Assembly: GCA_029880325.1 (NCBI GenBank)
Contig: JAOUOP010000011.1
Location: 1 to 64,000 of the forward strand
Length of the DNA: 64,000 nucleotides
Direction: 5' to 3'
Source: Myxococcales bacterium
GTDB lineage: Bacteria; Myxococcota_A; Polyangia; Polyangiales; JAFGIB01
Part shown: positions 25,865-37,326 of the stretch, one piece after another
Layout: each line of letters begins with the position of its first letter
Position numbering within the stretch: position 1 is the first letter of the stretch
Translations under genes and position numbers: made by a program
Notes under the pieces: model-generated
What the model saw: only the letters and a program-made list of their open reading frames with translations
Told to the model about the DNA's origin: nothing
Databases searched by the model: none

Positions 25865-26953
25865 ATGAGCGGCAATCGACTCGCAATCGCAAGCGTGGTG
25901 CTGGTCGCCCTGCTCGGGTTGACGGTGTGGCGGCTGAACACCAAGGACGAGAAGGTCGCCAGCGCGCCCAAGGCCAGCGTCGAGCTTCCCAAGTTCGAAC
26001 GCGACGCCATCGAAGAGCTGGTGCTGGCTGCGCCCGACAAGCCCAAGGTGCGGCTGGTCAAGAAGGGCGAGGACTGGCAGCTGGCCGAGCCCGTCGCGGC
26101 CAAGGCCGACGCCAATGCCGTCAAGACGGCCCTCGACAAGCTCGGGGAGCTAGAGATTACGGGCGTGGCGGCCACCAAGGCCAAAAACCACGAGCGCCTG
26201 GAGGTCGACGCGGCCAAGGGCACGCGCGTGACCGCCAACGGCGGCGGCAAGCCCCTGCTCGACGCCTACATCGGTGTCTACCGCTCCGGTAACTCCATGT
26301 TGAGGCTGGAGGGCCAGGAGTCGGTGGCGACGGTCAAGGGCAGCATCCGCTATGCCTTCGCCAAGGAGCTGCGCGAGTGGCGCGATCGGCGCATCGCCAA
26401 GGTGGAAACCGACGACGTCAATGCCATCGCCTTCACCAACAGCCACGGCGAGTTCCGCTTCGAAAAGAGCGAGGACAGCTGGAAGCAGGTGGCCGGTCCC
26501 AAGATCGACCCCCTCGACGAGACCAAGCTCAAGGGCATCGTCGGTTCGGCCGCGAGCCTCAACGCCGTAGACTTCGCGGCGGCCGACATATCGGCCGACA
26601 AGGCGGGGCTCGGGGAAACCGCCGCCCGCTTTCAGCTCGAGTTCGGCGGCGACGCCGGCGCGGGCGCGCTGGCCTACCGCATCGGCTCGCTGAACGAAAA
26701 GAACTACTACCTGCAGATGGAGGGCGATCCCCAGATCTATCTCGTCTCCAACTGGATCGGCGGCCGGCTCAGCGCCGGTCCGGAGGTCTTGACCAAGAAG
26801 GAAGGCGGCGACGAGGCCAGCCCCAAGGACCCCGCCACCGGCGAGCCGACGCTGGGTTCCCGGGCCAACCCCATACCGGTCCTGCCCCAGGCGGTACAGC
26901 CGGGCGCGCCGCCGGGTACGCCCCCGGGGCATCCCCCGGTCAGCCCGCATTGA
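25865..26953 (+). CDS. DUF4340-domain envelope protein
   Basis: The 362-residue protein has one N-terminal membrane helix (LAIASVVLVALLGLTVW). A periplasmic repeat-like domain follows, with phrases such as VRLVKKGEDWQLAEPVAAKADANAV that are typical of DUF4340. The tail is Pro/Gly-rich. ATG 25865 is chosen because GGAGG lies 12 bases upstream and the helix then begins at once. DUF4340 proteins are usual partners of the GldG-type ABC modules; their role is unknown. Confidence 0.85.
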   Translation: MSGNRLAIASVVLVALLGLTVWRLNTKDEKVASAPKASVELPKFERDAIEELVLAAPDKPKVRLVKKGEDWQLAEPVAAKADANAVKTALDKLGELEITGVAATKAKNHERLEVDAAKGTRVTANGGGKPLLDAYIGVYRSGNSMLRLEGQESVATVKGSIRYAFAKELREWRDRRIAKVETDDVNAIAFTNSHGEFRFEKSEDSWKQVAGPKIDPLDETKLKGIVGSAASLNAVDFAAADISADKAGLGETAARFQLEFGGDAGAGALAYRIGSLNEKNYYLQMEGDPQIYLVSNWIGGRLSAGPEVLTKKEGGDEASPKDPATGEPTLGSRANPIPVLPQAVQPGAPPGTPPGHPPVSPH

Positions 26954-26963
26954 TGCGCCCGGC

Positions 26964-29180
26964 GTGACGCGCGCCGGTTTTCGCGAGCCTGGCCGCGGGT
27001 GGCTGGCGTTGTTGGCGCTGTTGGTGCTGTTGCCGACCCTTTGGGTGGCTGCATGCCGCAGCGCCCCGGCGCGGCCGCACGAGCAAACCAAGTCCGCTGA
27101 AGTCGACGCCTTTGCCCAGCTCGATCGGCGCGCGCGCTCGGGTGCGCTACGGCAGAGGCTGCACGGCATGGAGGTCGACGACCCCTACCGTGCGTTGGAG
27201 CAGGACTCGGAACTCACGCGCGACTGGATCGCTGCCCAGAACGCGCGCACCGAGCGAGCCCTGGAGCGCCATCGCGACGCCAGCGTCGAGGCGCGACTGC
27301 GGCAGCTGTTGTCGATCGGCGTGCTCTCCGACCCCCAGTACGGCGGAGATCGTCTCTTCGTGCTCGAGCGGGAGGGGCAGCGCGAGCAGCCGGCGCTATT
27401 CGAGTTGCACGAAGACGGAACCCGCAGTGCGGCCCTGATCGATCCCGAAGTCCAGGGTGAGCGCGCCGCACTGGACTACTACTACGCCGCACCCGACGGG
27501 CGTCATGTGGCCTTTGGCATCTCCGAGGCCGGCGACGAGCGCGCCGTGTTGCGTGTGCTCGAGCTTTCGAGCGGACGGCTCCTGCCGGAGGTCATCGACC
27601 ACGCCAAGTGGTGCGCCCTGTCCTGGCTGCCCGACGGCAGTGGTTTCTACTACACGCGCTACCCGCGCGCCGGTGAAGCCGGCCACGACCCGCAAAAGCC
27701 CGACGCCTATTTTCCGCGCCTCTTCTTCCATCGTCTGGGCGACGACCCGGCCCGAGACCCGCTGCTGTTCCAGAGCGCCACCGCCACCGACTTTCCCTAC
27801 GCCGCGGTCGGCGACGGGGGGCGTTTCGTCAGCGTGATGAACCACCGCGGCTGGACCGCTTCCGACCTCTACCTCTTCGATCGGGGAGCCGAGGCCTCCG
27901 CGCGCGTCGCGGTCCCCGACCACGCTCACCCGCTCGAGCCGGTGGTTGTCGGACGCGACGCCGAGGTGCGTGGCGTCGTGCACCGGGGCTACCTCTACAT
28001 GGTGAGCAACGAAGGCGCGCCGCGCCGTCGCATTCTGCGGGTCGAGGTGGCAAAGGTGGGCGATCCGCAGGCCTTCGAAGAAGTTGTGACTCACGGTGAA
28101 GGCACGATCGAGGACTTTGCCGTGGCCGGCGACCGGCTGGTGGTCCATCGCGTGCGCAACATGCGCTCGGAGCTGATGCTCTACGCCCTCGACGGTAGTG
28201 CCGGGCGGGCGCTTGCGCTGCCCACCGACGGCTCCATCGCTGCGCTCGACGCCGAAACCCAGGGCGGACGCGTGGCCGTCGTTTTCAGCTCGTTCTTTCA
28301 CCCACCCAGCGTTCTCGTACTCGAAAGCGGCGCCCAGGCCTTGAGCGCGCGGGCCCAGGTGCACCACGATCTGGACCTCGAGGCCTTTCAACTTTCCGAG
28401 GCCTGGGTGCGCTCCCGGGACGGCACCAGGGTCCACCTCTACTACGTGCATCGGCGTTCGATCGAAGCCAGCGGGCAACATCCGGTGCTGCTCTACGGCT
28501 ACGGCGGCTTCGACGTCTCGCTCCTGCCCAGCTTCACGCGCACGGCGCTGCATTGGATCGAGCGTGGCGGCATCTACGCGGTGGCCAACCTGCGCGGCGG
28601 CGGAGAACTCGGCGACGGCTGGCATCGGGCCGGCATGCTCGAGCACAAGCCTCGGGTCTTCGAGGACTTCGAGGCCGCCATCGAGTACTTTACCGACAGC
28701 GGGCTCAGCAGGCCCGAGCGCATCGCCATCACTGGCGCCAGCAACGGTGGATTGCTCGTGGGCGCCATGGTCACGCGCGTGCCGACGCGCTTTGCGGCCG
28801 CCGCAGCCTACGTGGGGCTCTACGACATGCTGCGCTATCACCTCTTTCCACCTGCTGAAATCTGGGTCAGCGAGTACGGCGACCCGCGCGAACCCGAGGC
28901 GGCGCGCTATCTACATGCCTATTCGCCCTATCATCGCGTGGTCGATGGCGGCCGCTATCCCAGTGTGCTGATCGAGACCGCCGACCACGACACCCGGGTC
29001 AGCTTTGCCCACTCGACCAAGTTCGCCGCGCGTCTGCAACACGCCCAGGCCGGGCCGCAGCCCATCTACTTCCACATGACGCGCAGTCAGGGCCACGGCA
29101 AGGGCACGCGTCTGAGTGACCTGGTGGAGAAATACGCCCGCCAGCACGCGTTTCTGGAGCAGGCCTTGAACGTGCGGTGA
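26964..29180 (+). CDS. Prolyl oligopeptidase family (S9A) lipoprotein
   Basis: This 738-residue serine peptidase has a lipoprotein signal (LPTLWVAAC) followed by a beta-propeller and a C-terminal alpha/beta-hydrolase domain. The catalytic residues are visible: Ser593 in GASNGG, the Asp in ADHDTRV and the His in SQGHGKG. Prolyl oligopeptidases cut short peptides after proline. A surface-anchored form fits a predatory or scavenging life style. GTG 26964 starts 10 bases after the DUF4340 stop, so it is likely the last gene of that operon. Confidence 0.9.
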   Translation: MTRAGFREPGRGWLALLALLVLLPTLWVAACRSAPARPHEQTKSAEVDAFAQLDRRARSGALRQRLHGMEVDDPYRALEQDSELTRDWIAAQNARTERALERHRDASVEARLRQLLSIGVLSDPQYGGDRLFVLEREGQREQPALFELHEDGTRSAALIDPEVQGERAALDYYYAAPDGRHVAFGISEAGDERAVLRVLELSSGRLLPEVIDHAKWCALSWLPDGSGFYYTRYPRAGEAGHDPQKPDAYFPRLFFHRLGDDPARDPLLFQSATATDFPYAAVGDGGRFVSVMNHRGWTASDLYLFDRGAEASARVAVPDHAHPLEPVVVGRDAEVRGVVHRGYLYMVSNEGAPRRRILRVEVAKVGDPQAFEEVVTHGEGTIEDFAVAGDRLVVHRVRNMRSELMLYALDGSAGRALALPTDGSIAALDAETQGGRVAVVFSSFFHPPSVLVLESGAQALSARAQVHHDLDLEAFQLSEAWVRSRDGTRVHLYYVHRRSIEASGQHPVLLYGYGGFDVSLLPSFTRTALHWIERGGIYAVANLRGGGELGDGWHRAGMLEHKPRVFEDFEAAIEYFTDSGLSRPERIAITGASNGGLLVGAMVTRVPTRFAAAAAYVGLYDMLRYHLFPPAEIWVSEYGDPREPEAARYLHAYSPYHRVVDGGRYPSVLIETADHDTRVSFAHSTKFAARLQHAQAGPQPIYFHMTRSQGHGKGTRLSDLVEKYARQHAFLEQALNVR

Positions 29181-29184
29181 GGTG

Positions 29185-29202
29185 GCGAGCCTAAGGGCTC
29201 GC
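29185..29202 (+). terminator. Hairpin after the prolyl oligopeptidase gene
   Basis: GCGAGCC (29185-29191) pairs with GGCTCGC (29196-29202) around a TAAG loop, five bases past the stop. No T-run follows on the plus strand. It probably ends or protects the plus-strand transcript and could also serve the convergent lolA transcript. Confidence 0.5.
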
Positions 29203-29238
29203 GAAAGAATAACTTCCCCCTTTGGCACGCACCGGCGG

Positions 29239-29318
29239 GCACGCTCGGGCCGTGCGTCCTCGAAGAATTCCTCGATGTACCTCGGGTACGACTGCGGTTT
29301 TGTCTCCGGGCGCAGTCG
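29239..29318. repeat. Chain of four small stem-loops in a convergent gap
   Basis: The gap holds, in order, GCACG/CGTGC (29239-29255), a near-palindrome centred on GAATTC (29261-29274), GTACC/GGTAC (29277-29289) and an 8-bp stem CGACTGCG/CGCAGTCG (29289-29318). There is no ribosome site or plausible gene. It may be a REP/BIME-like extragenic element or a 3'-end structure. No second copy was noticed in the window. Confidence 0.45.
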
Positions 29319-29371
29319 CCATCGCACCCGCCGTCACGCCCCATACGGATGACTTCCGGCTGCGTGGACCC

Positions 29372-30136
29372 TTACATCTGAACGCGCCGGGCTCCGGCGG
29401 GCGGCTGATAGCGAAAGAGAGTCTCCGGAGCGCTTTTGTTGAACTTCATGGCGCTGAAGTCGAAGCGGTTGCGATTGCCGTTGTGGTCGATGATCAGAAG
29501 GCGACGCACCAGCCCGCGCAGGGCAGCGCGCTTTTCCACGTAGAAGAGCAGGCGCGCATAGTGGGGTGTATCGGCCCGCGGGCGCAGCTCCAATACGTGG
29601 CCTCCGGAATAGCCCTCTTTGGCTGGATCGAGCAAACGGAAAGTGAAGTCTTCCTGAAGGCGCCCGGTGCCCATCAGAAAGGCCAGTGCCTGTGGCAGCT
29701 GGGCCTGGGTGATCGGCTGCTCGATGACTTGACCGCGCTCGCCTTCGTCGGCTGGTTCGTAAATCACGACGCGCTTGCCGTCGCTGGCGATCACCTTGCC
29801 GTTGGGCTTGTCGTAGTCCCAGCGCATCTGGCCCGGCTTCTTGAAGACGACTCGGCCCTTCGAACGGTCGGTGCGCTTGTAAAGCCTGTTGACGTAGGTC
29901 TGGTAGAAACTGGCGCTGACGTTTTGGGTCTGGTCGTAGAAGCGCTGCACGCTGGCAGCCACCAGGCTCGCTTCGTCGCCGGGGGTGTCGCCGGGGGCTT
30001 CGGTGGGTGCAGTCGGCGGCTCGGACGCGGCTTCGTCGGCCTGGGCCCAAGCCATGGCCGAGATCAGCAGCAGCGAGCTGCAGCCGAGCGTAGCCATGAG
30101 GGCTTGGATGCCTTTGCTGTGGGTCGATTGGAACAA
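29372..30136 (-). CDS. lolA: Outer-membrane lipoprotein carrier protein LolA
   Basis: LolA carries lipoproteins across the periplasm from LolCDE to the outer membrane. The product has a signal peptide ending AMAWAQA and a Pro/Glu-rich linker. The LolA core includes FYQTYVNRLYKRTDRSKGRVVFKKPGQMRWDYDKPNGKV. The start is TTG 30136, because a GGAGG site (30142-30146 on the minus strand) sits exactly 5 bases upstream. The in-frame ATG at 30097 has none. At 254 residues it is slightly longer than usual because of the linker. The many lipoproteins in this window would be its clients. Confidence 0.88.
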   Translation of the reverse strand: MFQSTHSKGIQALMATLGCSSLLLISAMAWAQADEAASEPPTAPTEAPGDTPGDEASLVAASVQRFYDQTQNVSASFYQTYVNRLYKRTDRSKGRVVFKKPGQMRWDYDKPNGKVIASDGKRVVIYEPADEGERGQVIEQPITQAQLPQALAFLMGTGRLQEDFTFRLLDPAKEGYSGGHVLELRPRADTPHYARLLFYVEKRAALRGLVRRLLIIDHNGNRNRFDFSAMKFNKSAPETLFRYQPPAGARRVQM

Positions 30137-30363
30137 GAAAGCCTCCGCAATTGCTCGTGGAATTTCGACGCCTTGGCCGCGTTCCTATTCAGAACTCGCT
30201 GGCGTTATGGTGCAGCCCTCGGGGGTCGGTCAAGCAGTCACTCACACTTCCAGGGGGGCGATCTTGGGGGTCTTGTCGCCGTGTCGCTCATCTGCCAAGG
30301 TCTTGGGGATGGGGCTGCTTTCGCTTCGCTTCGACTGGTGACTGACAACGACCGGGGAGCACC

Positions 30364-30564
30364 ATGCACCGAAATTCGCGAAAGATTAATGTCGAGCAAC
30401 AGATCGGGCGTCTCGAGCGCCGCCACAGCGAGCTGGCGGCACGGGTGGAGCGGCTCGACAGTGGCATGTACCTGACAGCTGAGGAGCAGCGCAGGGTCAC
30501 CGATCTGAAGAAGGCCAAACTGGCGGCCAAAGATGCGCTGATGGCGCTTCGTTCCGGGCGCTGA
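30364..30564 (+). CDS. DUF465 (YdcH-like) small protein
   Basis: The 66-residue, mostly helical protein has the DUF465 pattern: a heptad-like N-terminal half (IGRLERRHSELAARVERL) and an end LKKAKLAAKDALMAL. The function of the family is unknown. A GGGGAG site lies 4-9 bases before the ATG. It is transcribed away from lolA; the 227-bp gap between them should hold both promoters. Confidence 0.8.
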   Translation: MHRNSRKINVEQQIGRLERRHSELAARVERLDSGMYLTAEEQRRVTDLKKAKLAAKDALMALRSGR

Positions 30565-30618
30565 GCGCGCTGGGTTCGGGGCGCTCGGTGCGAGGCGCTG
30601 GGCGGCCCGAGGGCGGCG

Positions 30619-31062
30619 TCAACCCTGGGTCGGTGGCCCGGGAGCCTGCGCCAATTCGTGCAAGGCGCGCTGCATGACGGGCCGCCATGGTGCCGGTAGG
30701 CGGTCGCGGTCTTCGTCGAGCAAGACCGCGGCCAGTGCCAGGTAGTGGCGCGCGTCGTCGCGTTCGCCCAGGCGATAGGCCGCCATGCCGCGCAGGTAGA
30801 AAAAGCGGGCTTGCTGGCGCGGCGACATGTCGTGGATGTCGGGCTGCAGGCTGTGGAGCCAGTCGAGGACCTCTTCGTAGCGCGCTTCGCGGTAGAGCAC
30901 CTGCGCCCGCTGAAGGCCCGTGGTCACGGAGCTGCAGGCCCCGAGCGCCAGCACCAGGACGAGTGCCGTGAGACCCCGGGGCTTGGCTCCGAACGGGCGT
31001 GGCCTGGCGGCCCTGAAACGGACAGCCAGGCCACACCGTCGGAGTAAGGCAAGCCAGACCAT
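30619..31062 (-). CDS. TPR-type lipoprotein
   Basis: The product of 147 residues has a lipoprotein signal with lipobox LALGAC-SS, preceded by a long Arg-rich n-region. Two helical repeats follow (AQVLYREARYEEVLDWL and FFYLRGMAAYRLGERDDARHYLALA) that look like TPRs. ATG 31062 is used; the frame is open to GTG 31122. It converges with the DUF465 gene. No specific function can be given. Confidence 0.65.
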   Translation of the reverse strand: MVWLALLRRCGLAVRFRAARPRPFGAKPRGLTALVLVLALGACSSVTTGLQRAQVLYREARYEEVLDWLHSLQPDIHDMSPRQQARFFYLRGMAAYRLGERDDARHYLALAAVLLDEDRDRLPAPWRPVMQRALHELAQAPGPPTQG

Positions 31063-31559
31063 GACACCCACGCCCCGGACCGAGAACGCATTCGGCTGAT
31101 TTCCGGGTTCGCGACCAGCCACAGCCGCCCAGGCGGCCGGGCGGAGACTTCCGATACGGGAAAAAGCCCGCGCTGAGAAGAGACCCTAATGAAAAGCGAG
31201 AAGTAAGGTAAGCGTCCGGAGCTCACACATCCGGAGACAAGAATGGCTAAGTCAAGCGGGCTACGGTCCGGACAAGAAGCAACTGCGGTGCCAAATTGCT
31301 TCCGGAGGCACATGGAGGTGCGGCCTACGCTCTAATTGTCAAATAATTTCAGTCGTTTGTGGGTTCGCCAGCGGCGGGATCCAGGTTCGAGGGGCCGTCT
31401 GGTCTGGTGCGAGGCGTCCCAATCTATGACATTGCTGTCGCGACCCTCCGCGGGGCTCGCGCGTGTTTGCGTAGTCAGCGGGCGCGCCTGCGGTCGTCGG
31501 TTTCGGTCTGTGGTTTGACAGCAGGGGTCTGGCTGGCGTCTCCTCGGGCAGTACGAAGC
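31063..31559. other. 497-bp gap between divergent genes
   Basis: No protein gene is supported here. The left half holds a region with long inverted repeats (annotated separately at 31165-31306). The right part is AT-richer around 31335-31350. A TTGACA box lies at 31515-31520, about 45 bp before the zinc-ribbon gene, but no good -10 element is visible at the right distance. Confidence 0.5.
31165..31306. ncRNA. Candidate structured RNA with four TCCGGA boxes
   Basis: AGCCCGC (31165-31171) pairs with GCGGGCT (31256-31262). Inside, TCCGGA at 31215-31220 and 31230-31235 form a hairpin. Next to it GAAGCAA (31276-31282) pairs with TTGCTTC (31296-31302), with TCCGGA at 31267-31272 and 31301-31306 extending the stem across a bulge. 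The strand is undecided: on the minus strand the outer stem ends in GGGCTTTTT, which looks like a transcript end; on the plus strand it would be a leader of the 31560 gene. It does not match any RNA family I can name. Confidence 0.35.
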
Positions 31560-32738
31560 ATGGGAAGCTGTGCCCAGTGCGGAGGAGCGCTGGCAGACGC
31601 GGTTCGCGCCTGCCCCGAGTGTGGCGTGCCCGTGCCGAAACCGTCGGCGCGGCACCTGGAGCTGAAGCTCGATCACGCGCGTCTGGAGGAGGCGCCCTCG
31701 CCGCCCCAGCGGCCCCAGGTCGGCGAGTGGGGCAGGGGGTCGGAGCTGCCCACGCCTCCCCAGGGCCTGGCGTTTTCGACCGCGCCGATACCCCCGGCCG
31801 ACGGTGTGCCGGGGCAGGAGTTCGGTGAGCAATCCGACAGTGAGTTCTCCGTGGGCGAGACGGAGGGCGCGCACGCCTACGACGCGGAGCACGGCGACGA
31901 TGACCGCGAAAACGCTGCCGAGCGCGACACGCCCGAGCCGGCCCTCGACGAAACCGGACGTCTGCGCAAGGTGGGGCCTCCCCAGCTGGCGTCGGAGGCC
32001 ATGCGTCGCGAGATGCGGCCCTCGGAGCCGGCCACACTCTCGAGCCGCGTGGCCCTGGCGTTGCTGGGGGCCCTGGGTGCTGTGAGTTCGCTTCTACTGC
32101 TGGGCAGCGACGGCTTTGGCTTGCCGCTATCGGGTGCCTTCGTACTCGCGCTGCTGCTGGGGGTGGTGCCCATGCCCTACCCGGCGCGGGCGGCGGTGCT
32201 GGTCACCTTGGCCGGTGCGGGCCTGGCCATCGTCTCGCTACAGGGGCTCGATCGGGCCGAAGCGTTGGTGGGCTTGGTCCTGATGTTCGGCATCACCATC
32301 CTGGCCACGGCGCTCTTCTTCCGCGCCTGGCATCGGGGCTCGCTGCTGGCTCGGGCCCTGATCACGCTCGGCATCGCCATCTGCGTGGGATGGCTGTGGA
32401 TGGGCCAGGGGCTGACCGCCCTGGCCATTCTCGAGACCGACTGGCATCGCTGGTTGCCGCCGGTGCTCCAGGTTCCGCTGGCACTGATCCTGATGCTGTG
32501 TCTGCTGGCCTTCATGGACGCGCGCTCCACCGGGGGCTGCACGGTCTGGGCGTGGCTGCTCCTGCTCTGGTTCGCCACCCACAGTGCGGTCGGTCTGGTG
32601 GCCGCGGCCGACGCGGCGGGAGGGGGCCTCGTGGGACTGCCCGAGGGCGTAATCGCCGCGGCCATCGGCCAGCCCCTCTTCACGGCGCTACTGACCCTCG
32701 GCCTGGCGCAGCTGCTGGCTGTCTCCAGCGCGCGCTGA
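31560..32738 (+). CDS. Zinc-ribbon polytopic membrane protein
   Basis: The 392-residue protein begins with a zinc-ribbon (CAQC ... CPEC, residues about 4-22). A charged, disordered linker of about 130 residues follows, and then about eight hydrophobic helices to the C-terminus. ATG 31560 is used because it places the zinc-ribbon directly at the N-terminus; the open frame upstream is not protein-like. The cytoplasmic ribbon plus membrane block is a frequent design of unknown function. Confidence 0.75.
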   Translation: MGSCAQCGGALADAVRACPECGVPVPKPSARHLELKLDHARLEEAPSPPQRPQVGEWGRGSELPTPPQGLAFSTAPIPPADGVPGQEFGEQSDSEFSVGETEGAHAYDAEHGDDDRENAAERDTPEPALDETGRLRKVGPPQLASEAMRREMRPSEPATLSSRVALALLGALGAVSSLLLLGSDGFGLPLSGAFVLALLLGVVPMPYPARAAVLVTLAGAGLAIVSLQGLDRAEALVGLVLMFGITILATALFFRAWHRGSLLARALITLGIAICVGWLWMGQGLTALAILETDWHRWLPPVLQVPLALILMLCLLAFMDARSTGGCTVWAWLLLLWFATHSAVGLVAAADAAGGGLVGLPEGVIAAAIGQPLFTALLTLGLAQLLAVSSAR

Positions 32739-32743
32739 AAAGC

Positions 32744-32790
32744 GGCGGGTCGGGGGAGCCGCCAGGACGTTTTCGCGGGACGTTTTCGCG
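32744..32790 (+). terminator. Hairpin and 13-bp tandem repeat between convergent genes
   Basis: GGCGG (32744-32748) pairs with CCGCC (32759-32763), followed by AGGACGTTTT. It overlaps two perfect tandem copies of GGACGTTTTCGCG (32765-32777 and 32778-32790). The hairpin plus TTTT is a modest terminator for the plus-strand gene. The repeat doubles the T-run. Confidence 0.4.
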
Positions 32791-32795
32791 CAATC

Positions 32796-33878
32796 TCAGC
32801 GCCCGACGTAGTGGGGCCAGGTGGCGGTGAGCACGACCAGGCAGCTGCGGTCGCCGCGCTGGGCCTGGCCGATGCCGACGTCGGTGAAGTCGGGCTCGAG
32901 CAGGGTCAAGCGATGGGAGGGGCTGCGTTCGAAGGCGTCGAAGGCGGCGGCGGCGCTGCCGGCGCGGGCGACGGTTTCGCCGACGCGGCGGGCGCGGATG
33001 CCGGCAGCCCGCAGGCGCTGTTCGGGGTCGCCGCCGGCTTCGAGCTGGTGGGCTACGCGGCCGCTGTCACAGACCGACTTGGCGTGTTTTCGCGCCACGT
33101 CTTCGAGCAGTCGATTGCTACGCAGGGGGCTACGGCCGGCGGCGCTGCGCAGTTGCTCCAGGCGGTCGTGGGGGTCGCCGCCTTCGCCGTGGAACCAGCT
33201 CTGGGCCGGGTCCACGCCCTGGCCTTCGAGGGCCGGCAGCAGCCGCTCGGCCACCGGGCGCGGGCCGTCGGGGCCCGCGGCCAACAACTGAATCCTGGCG
33301 GGCCGTTCGAGCTCGGCCGCGATGGGGATGCCGCGTCGCAGCTGCTGCAGGCTCGGGGCGAGGCGTTCGAGCTGTCCGCTCGCATTCGCGATGATGAGCT
33401 GGGGGCGGCTGAAACCCGCTTCGAGGCTGCCGCGCAGGCGTCCCGGTTCGGGGCCCACGACTTCGAGGCTGCCGCCGCGGCTGGCGTAGAGCAGCACGCT
33501 GGCCCGCTCGCCGCTGGCGCGGCCGCAGACAGGGGTACCATGGCGCCCGTCGTCGAGCTTTCGCCGCCAGTCGCTGGGCTCGTCGGCAGCGGCCGGCACG
33601 TAGAGCAGCTTGACACCGACCAGGTCGGAGCCGGCCCGGCGCAGCGCCGCTTCGAGCGCCGAGGGGGCGGGTTCGGCCGCTTCCAACAGCAGCTCCGCAG
33701 CCGCCTGGCTCAGCTGGGCGTCGTCGCGGCATTCGACGTCCTGCCTGGCCGCGTCCGCCCAGGCGGACGCGGCCAGCGGCAGCAGGCACAGCGCCCACAG
33801 TGCCCCGCGCGGGCCGCCCGTCACCCGCAACCTGGGCGAGCGTTGCGGGCTTCGGACGGAGTGGCTGTGGGTGACCAT
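32796..33878 (-). CDS. Secreted CAP (SCP/CRISP-like) domain protein
   Basis: The 360-residue protein has a signal peptide (ALWALCLLPLAASAWA) and an N-terminal region of about 200 residues of unknown fold. The C-terminal CAP domain shows RSNRLLEDVARKHAKSVCDS, the FERSPSHRLTLLEPDFTDVGIG segment and the end CLVVLTATW. Bacterial CAP proteins are secreted and mostly of unknown function. ATG 33878 is chosen because the signal peptide follows; no clear ribosome site is present. The gene lies downstream of secA on the same strand. Confidence 0.75.
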   Translation of the reverse strand: MVTHSHSVRSPQRSPRLRVTGGPRGALWALCLLPLAASAWADAARQDVECRDDAQLSQAAAELLLEAAEPAPSALEAALRRAGSDLVGVKLLYVPAAADEPSDWRRKLDDGRHGTPVCGRASGERASVLLYASRGGSLEVVGPEPGRLRGSLEAGFSRPQLIIANASGQLERLAPSLQQLRRGIPIAAELERPARIQLLAAGPDGPRPVAERLLPALEGQGVDPAQSWFHGEGGDPHDRLEQLRSAAGRSPLRSNRLLEDVARKHAKSVCDSGRVAHQLEAGGDPEQRLRAAGIRARRVGETVARAGSAAAAFDAFERSPSHRLTLLEPDFTDVGIGQAQRGDRSCLVVLTATWPHYVGR

Positions 33879-34066
33879 GGGCCGGGTCGGGAGGAGGGTC
33901 GTGCAGCTGCGGCCTCCCATGGCCGCCAGCGCCACCAGCCCACGCTAGGCCCAGCGGAGCGCGATGCCAACTTCGCGGCCTGTGCCAGGGAGTTCGCCGG
34001 CGAATTGCCCAATGATTTCCAGCGGCCACCCATCCGAGATGGCCGCCCAGGCGCAATTTCGCCCCC

Positions 34067-37228
<3,162 letters not shown>

Positions 37229-37326
37229 GCGGGCCTCGGCACGGCGGGCTACGGGCCGGCCGAGCGGGCAGACTAAGCACGCCCCTGGCCCGGTGCAAGG
37301 CGCGGGTGAGGGGGGGGCCACCCCAC

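Noticed and set aside
31165..31306. 6S, SRP or riboswitch identity for the structured region
   Set aside because: The GGTCCGGAC stretch only loosely recalls SRP and 6S conserved bases. The SRP core GGAAGGAAGCAGC is absent, and no closing stem of 6S type could be drawn.
31515..31520. TTGACA box as promoter of the zinc-ribbon gene
   Set aside because: No plausible -10 element lies 16-18 bp downstream, so the box alone is not enough.
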